From: Bryobacterales bacterium
GTDB taxonomy: Bacteria; Acidobacteriota; Terriglobia; Bryobacterales; Bryobacteraceae
Assembly: GCA_003487005.1 (NCBI GenBank)
Contig: DNFG01000080.1
Location: 1-9,224 of the forward strand
Direction: 5' to 3'
DNA length: 9,224 nucleotides
Shown piece by piece: positions 6,605 to 9,224 of this stretch (its first letter is position 1; each line of letters begins with the position of its first letter). The notes beneath the pieces were generated by a model, which searched no databases, had not been told where the DNA came from, and saw only the letters and a list, made by a program, of their open reading frames with translations. Position numbers and translations under genes: made by a program.

Positions 6605-8134
6605 ATGGCGCAATTCAGCCGCAGGGCTTTACTGCAGGCGGCAGGAGCATCCACCGTTGCCGCGCAGGCACCACTGACACCAAATGTGCTGCTGATCATG
6701 ACTGACCAACAGCGCTACGACTGCCTCGGCGCGAATGGCAATGGCATCATCAAGACGCCGAATCTCGACCGGCTCAACGCGCAGTCGGCTTCGTTTTCAA
6801 GGACCTTCGTGCAGGCGCCCGTGTGCGTGCCGTCGCGGGCGAGCATCTTCACGAGCCGCTATCCGCACTCGCACAAGAACCGGGTGAACTACACGCCGTG
6901 CGACCGGTCGGAGGTGTTCCTTCAGAAGCGGTTCCAGGAGGCCGGGTATCAGACCGGTTCGGTGGGCAAGCTGCACTATTACCCGCCAACGCGCGCGCAT
7001 GCCCGGACGACCGGCTTCGACCACGTGGAACTCGATGACGGTGTGGCCACGACGGAGCCCTACTCCGACTACGTCCGCTGGCGGAAGGAGAACGATCCGC
7101 AGGCGGCGGTTCCGGCGAACGCGACAGTGAAGACCTCGGGCCGGGGCGAGAATCCTTATCGCGGCGTGATCGAGGCGCAATACACCCAAACCGGATGGGT
7201 AGGGTTGAAGACGCGCGAGATGATGCAGCGGTTTGCGGAGTCCGCAAGGCCGTTCTTTCTGTTCTCCTCGTTTTTCAAGCCGCATTCGCCGTTTACTGTG
7301 CCCGAGCCGTGGGCGTCGATGTACAACGCTGTGGAGATCCCGCTGCCGGAGCCGGAAACGCTCGAGAGCATTCAGAAATTGCCGTTGCCCCTGCAAAAGC
7401 TGATTCTGCGCGGAAAGCCGGCCTACGGACTGGACCGGACGCAGTTGCAATGGATGTACCGGAGCTACTACGCGGCGATCAGCCAGATCGACCACGAGGT
7501 GGGGCTGATGCTGGATGAGTTACAGCGGAGCGGGCTGGATCAGAACACGATTGTCGTTTTCTGTTCCGACCACGGCGCGCAGTTGCTCGAGCATGGATTG
7601 ACGGACAAGAACGTGTTTTTCGAGGGATCGATCCGGGTGCCGCTGATGATCCGCTATCCGCGCGTGGTGGCGCCCGAGCGTTATGACGAGTTGGTCGAAG
7701 CCATCGACCTGATGCCTTCGCTGCTTGAGTTGTGCCGCATTCGCGAGCCCTACAACGTGCAGGGCCGGAGTTTCGCGCCGTTGATCACGGGGCGGCGCGA
7801 TGCGTACCAGAGGCGGGCGCATGTCTTCTCCGAGAACGTGATGCCCGAGGTGATCACCACCGCCACGCTGAACATGTACTATGAACCGGGCGAAGGCATC
7901 GCGGGCATCCGTCATCCCGATGCCAAGATGGTGCGCACGGAGCGCTGGAAGCTGACGCACTATCCCGGCCATGGCGGCGAGTTGTACGACCTGGCGAACG
8001 ACCCGCGGGAGGCGAGGAACCTGTATGGGGATCCGGCTCACCGGGAAACAGTGAATGAGTTGAAAGGCGTGCTGCTTGACTGGATGATCACCGCCGATGA
8101 GAAGGACCAGATCGCGAGGCGCTGGCTGGTATAG
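6605..8134 (+). CDS. Tat-exported type I sulfatase (FGly sulfatase, alkaline phosphatase superfamily)
   Basis: This 509-residue protein has the full length of the family. Seen: a twin-arginine leader (SRRALLQAAG, residues 5-14, then Ala-rich to about 22); NVLLIMTDQQR at 27-37 with metal-binding D34 and Q35; and the sulfatase signature CVPSRAS at 74-80. C74 would be oxidised to formylglycine, and P76-S77-R78 are the maturation and active-site residues. Further along are GKLH (K122, H124), KPHSPF (K225, H227), SDHG (D322, H323) and K335, the usual Ca2+ and sulfate ligands, so the active site looks intact. A C-terminal ELYDLANDPREARNL stretch is typical. It hydrolyses sulfate esters in the periplasm or outside; the substrate (glycan or small ester) cannot be told from sequence. 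No maturase (FGE or anSME) is encoded nearby and must be elsewhere. AGGGAGG at 6586-6592 lies 12 bases before the ATG, slightly far. The gene is probably transcribed alone from the 6257-6286 promoter. Confidence 0.95.
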   Translation: MAQFSRRALLQAAGASTVAAQAPLTPNVLLIMTDQQRYDCLGANGNGIIKTPNLDRLNAQSASFSRTFVQAPVCVPSRASIFTSRYPHSHKNRVNYTPCDRSEVFLQKRFQEAGYQTGSVGKLHYYPPTRAHARTTGFDHVELDDGVATTEPYSDYVRWRKENDPQAAVPANATVKTSGRGENPYRGVIEAQYTQTGWVGLKTREMMQRFAESARPFFLFSSFFKPHSPFTVPEPWASMYNAVEIPLPEPETLESIQKLPLPLQKLILRGKPAYGLDRTQLQWMYRSYYAAISQIDHEVGLMLDELQRSGLDQNTIVVFCSDHGAQLLEHGLTDKNVFFEGSIRVPLMIRYPRVVAPERYDELVEAIDLMPSLLELCRIREPYNVQGRSFAPLITGRRDAYQRRAHVFSENVMPEVITTATLNMYYEPGEGIAGIRHPDAKMVRTERWKLTHYPGHGGELYDLANDPREARNLYGDPAHRETVNELKGVLLDWMITADEKDQIARRWLV

Positions 8135-8155
8135 CTGCGTCTGCGGGGCCGGGTC

Positions 8156-8181
8156 TGTCCATTGTACGCATACAGTGGACA
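8156..8181. repeat. Near-perfect palindrome (11-bp arms, 4-base loop), copy B
   Basis: Arms TGTCCATTGTA (8156-8166) and TACAGTGGACA (8171-8181) enclose CGCA. The single non-complementary pair becomes a G-U wobble in plus-strand RNA but a C-A mismatch in minus-strand RNA. Over 27 bases it matches copy A at 841-872 at 22 positions, and all five differences are transitions. It sits between the convergent sulfatase and 8184-9224 genes, 21 bases after the sulfatase stop and 2 bases from the other stop. It could act as a bidirectional 3' end hairpin, though it has no T-tract. Confidence 0.85.
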
Positions 8182-8183
8182 AA

Positions 8184-9224
8184 TCAGGGCTTGGCAGGGG
8201 GGACGGGGGGTGGGGTTTTGCGGACCTGTTCGTAGAATTGCTGGATGTAGGGTTGGACGTGGAGGGGGACTTCGTCGCGGGTGGTTTCGCCGCCTTCGCC
8301 TCGGGCGGCGGTCCGGGCTTCGTAGGGGGTTCGGGCCTGCTGGTTTCTTGAGTTGGAGACCTCGACCATGATCTCGCCCTGGATGTTCTGGGAGCGTTTG
8401 CCGAGGAGTTCAGTCAGTTTGCCCATGGCTTCGGCGTGTTCGGCGAGTTCGGTGTCCTTGCGGCCGTCCTGCTGGCCGACGCCGGATTTCTGGTCGGCGG
8501 AGGGGGAATCGGAGGATTTCTGACCCGGGGCCTGGGCGTTCTGGGCCTGCTGGGCTTCGCCGTCGGGGTCGCCCTGGGCGTCGCCGGGGTCACCTTTGGA
8601 GTCGGACTCGCCCTTGGTGGGGTTGCCACGGTCGGACTGCTGTTTCTGGCCTTCGCCGGACTGGCCGCCCGCTTTCTTGTTGGCGGCGACCTGTTTCTGG
8701 TCGGCGCCCTGGGGTTCAACCTTCATCTTCTGCATCAGGTTGGCGAGGGCGTCGCGCATCTTCTCCATCAGGGAAGAGTCCTTGTCGGGGGACTTGGGGG
8801 GGGCCTGGTTATCGCCCTTGGGATTGCGGGGATCCTGGATGCCCGGGGGGCGATTGGGGTCGCCGGAGGAGGCGGATTCGCCGTCTTCACCGCCTTCTTC
8901 GCCTTCGTCGCCGCCGGATTCGGCGCTTTCGGGGTTCTGGCCTTCGCCCTGACGTCCGGCGGTATTGGCGGCGAATTCGGACTCGCGGAGGGCTTCCTCG
9001 TGGGCGAGTTCGGACTCTTCGACGCTGGCCCGTTCGGCTTCGGGCAGGAAGAGGGTTTCCGGTTGGGGGAGATTGGGGTTGGGGCCGTTGCGCTTGTTGG
9101 CGGATTTGGGGTCGGGGGCGCCGGTGAGGGTATCGAAGCTGACCTGGGCGAGGGGGGAGCGGAGGTCGAGGGACTGAAGGAGTCCGTAGCGGACGGAGAA
9201 AGCGGCGATGGCGAGGATGGCGAG
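8184..9224 (-). CDS. Hydrophobic-segment plus disordered-region protein, C-terminal 346 residues, N-terminus beyond window
   Basis: The frame is open from the right edge to TGA at 8186-8184, with no in-frame ATG, GTG or TTG before the internal ATG at 8768, so the true start lies outside. Visible in order: a hydrophobic segment (LAILAIAAFSVRYGLLQ), a short ordered stretch (SPLAQVSFDTLTGAP), and an Asn/Pro-rich linker. Then comes a Glu/Ala-rich helical part, a long acidic Gly/Glu/Ser/Asp/Gln/Pro tract, and a short helix-like segment (MEKMRDALANLMQKMK). A second low-complexity Gln/Gly/Asp/Ser tract leads to a compositionally normal C-terminal part with LTELLGKRSQNIQGEIMVEV and LHVQPYIQQFYEQVRK, and a Pro-rich tail. 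I do not recognise the family. The architecture (membrane segment, then low-complexity region, then a short conserved-looking tail) resembles DUF4175/TIGR02302-type proteins of unknown function, as analogy only. Confidence 0.75.
   Translation of the reverse strand, partial: LAILAIAAFSVRYGLLQSLDLRSPLAQVSFDTLTGAPDPKSANKRNGPNPNLPQPETLFLPEAERASVEESELAHEEALRESEFAANTAGRQGEGQNPESAESGGDEGEEGGEDGESASSGDPNRPPGIQDPRNPKGDNQAPPKSPDKDSSLMEKMRDALANLMQKMKVEPQGADQKQVAANKKAGGQSGEGQKQQSDRGNPTKGESDSKGDPGDAQGDPDGEAQQAQNAQAPGQKSSDSPSADQKSGVGQQDGRKDTELAEHAEAMGKLTELLGKRSQNIQGEIMVEVSNSRNQQARTPYEARTAARGEGGETTRDEVPLHVQPYIQQFYEQVRKTPPPVPPAKP

Noticed and set aside
8197..8215. G-rich tract (runs of 6, 6 and 4 G) as a possible G-quadruplex.
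   Set aside because: Only three runs are present, so a standard three-tier quadruplex needs a fourth. The tract is explained by Pro codons at the C-terminal tail of the minus-strand gene.
8436..9224. A plus-strand frame in exact register opposite the disordered gene, open to the right edge, reading as Gly/Ala/Val/Leu/Phe-rich membrane-like sequence.
   Set aside because: It is the mirror of a Glu/Gln/Asp/Gly/Ser-rich minus-strand protein (GAA becomes TTC, CAG becomes CTG and so on), so the hydrophobicity is automatic. In the codons I checked, third-position GC favours the minus strand, and the minus-strand C-terminus looks like ordinary protein.

Overview
The window is GC-rich, gene-dense bacterial DNA with no rRNA, tRNA, CRISPR array, transposase or phage gene that I can see. 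The mix is a twin-arginine-tagged Gfo/Idh/MocA oxidoreductase, a DapA-superfamily aldolase, a secreted type I sulfatase, and MacB/FtsX-type permeases followed by a LolA-like periplasmic protein. This resembles soil Acidobacteriota of the Bryobacter/Solibacter type, with Planctomycetota as a weaker alternative. That placement rests on gene content and style only; no marker gene is present.

Layout. (1) Bases 1-1818, minus strand: a DapA/NanA-superfamily aldolase, then a Gfo/Idh/MocA oxidoreductase that runs off the left edge. The 49-base gap between them is mostly filled by a perfect 14-bp-arm palindrome (841-872). (2) Bases 1819-1843: a short AT-rich divergent promoter region. (3) Bases 1844-6156, plus strand: four genes that overlap at every junction (4, 4 and 8 bases). 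They encode a YheT-type alpha/beta hydrolase, two MacB/FtsX-type ABC permeases and a secreted LolA-like protein. No ABC ATPase and no MacA-type adaptor is encoded in this run. (4) Bases 6157-6604: a 448-base spacer with a good sigma-70-type promoter, a possible leaderless 50-codon ORF and two inverted repeats. (5) Bases 6605-8134, plus strand: a Tat-exported sulfatase with an intact CxPSR active-site motif. (6) Bases 8135-8183: a convergent gap holding a second, diverged copy of the 841-872 palindrome. (7) Bases 8184-9224, minus strand: the C-terminal part of a hydrophobic-segment-plus-disordered-region protein that enters from the right edge.

How the genes fit together. The left pair looks like envelope or periplasmic metabolism of a carbohydrate or acid, substrate unknown. 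The central operon looks like a Lol/MacB-style envelope export or lipid-trafficking module, with its ATPase presumably encoded elsewhere. The sulfatase is probably its own transcription unit and would desulfate an external polysaccharide or small ester. The items most worth a second look are the paired palindromes that both start at or 1 base past the stop codon of a minus-strand gene, the ATPase-less permease pair coupled to a hydrolase and a LolA-like protein, and the promoter/leader upstream of the sulfatase.
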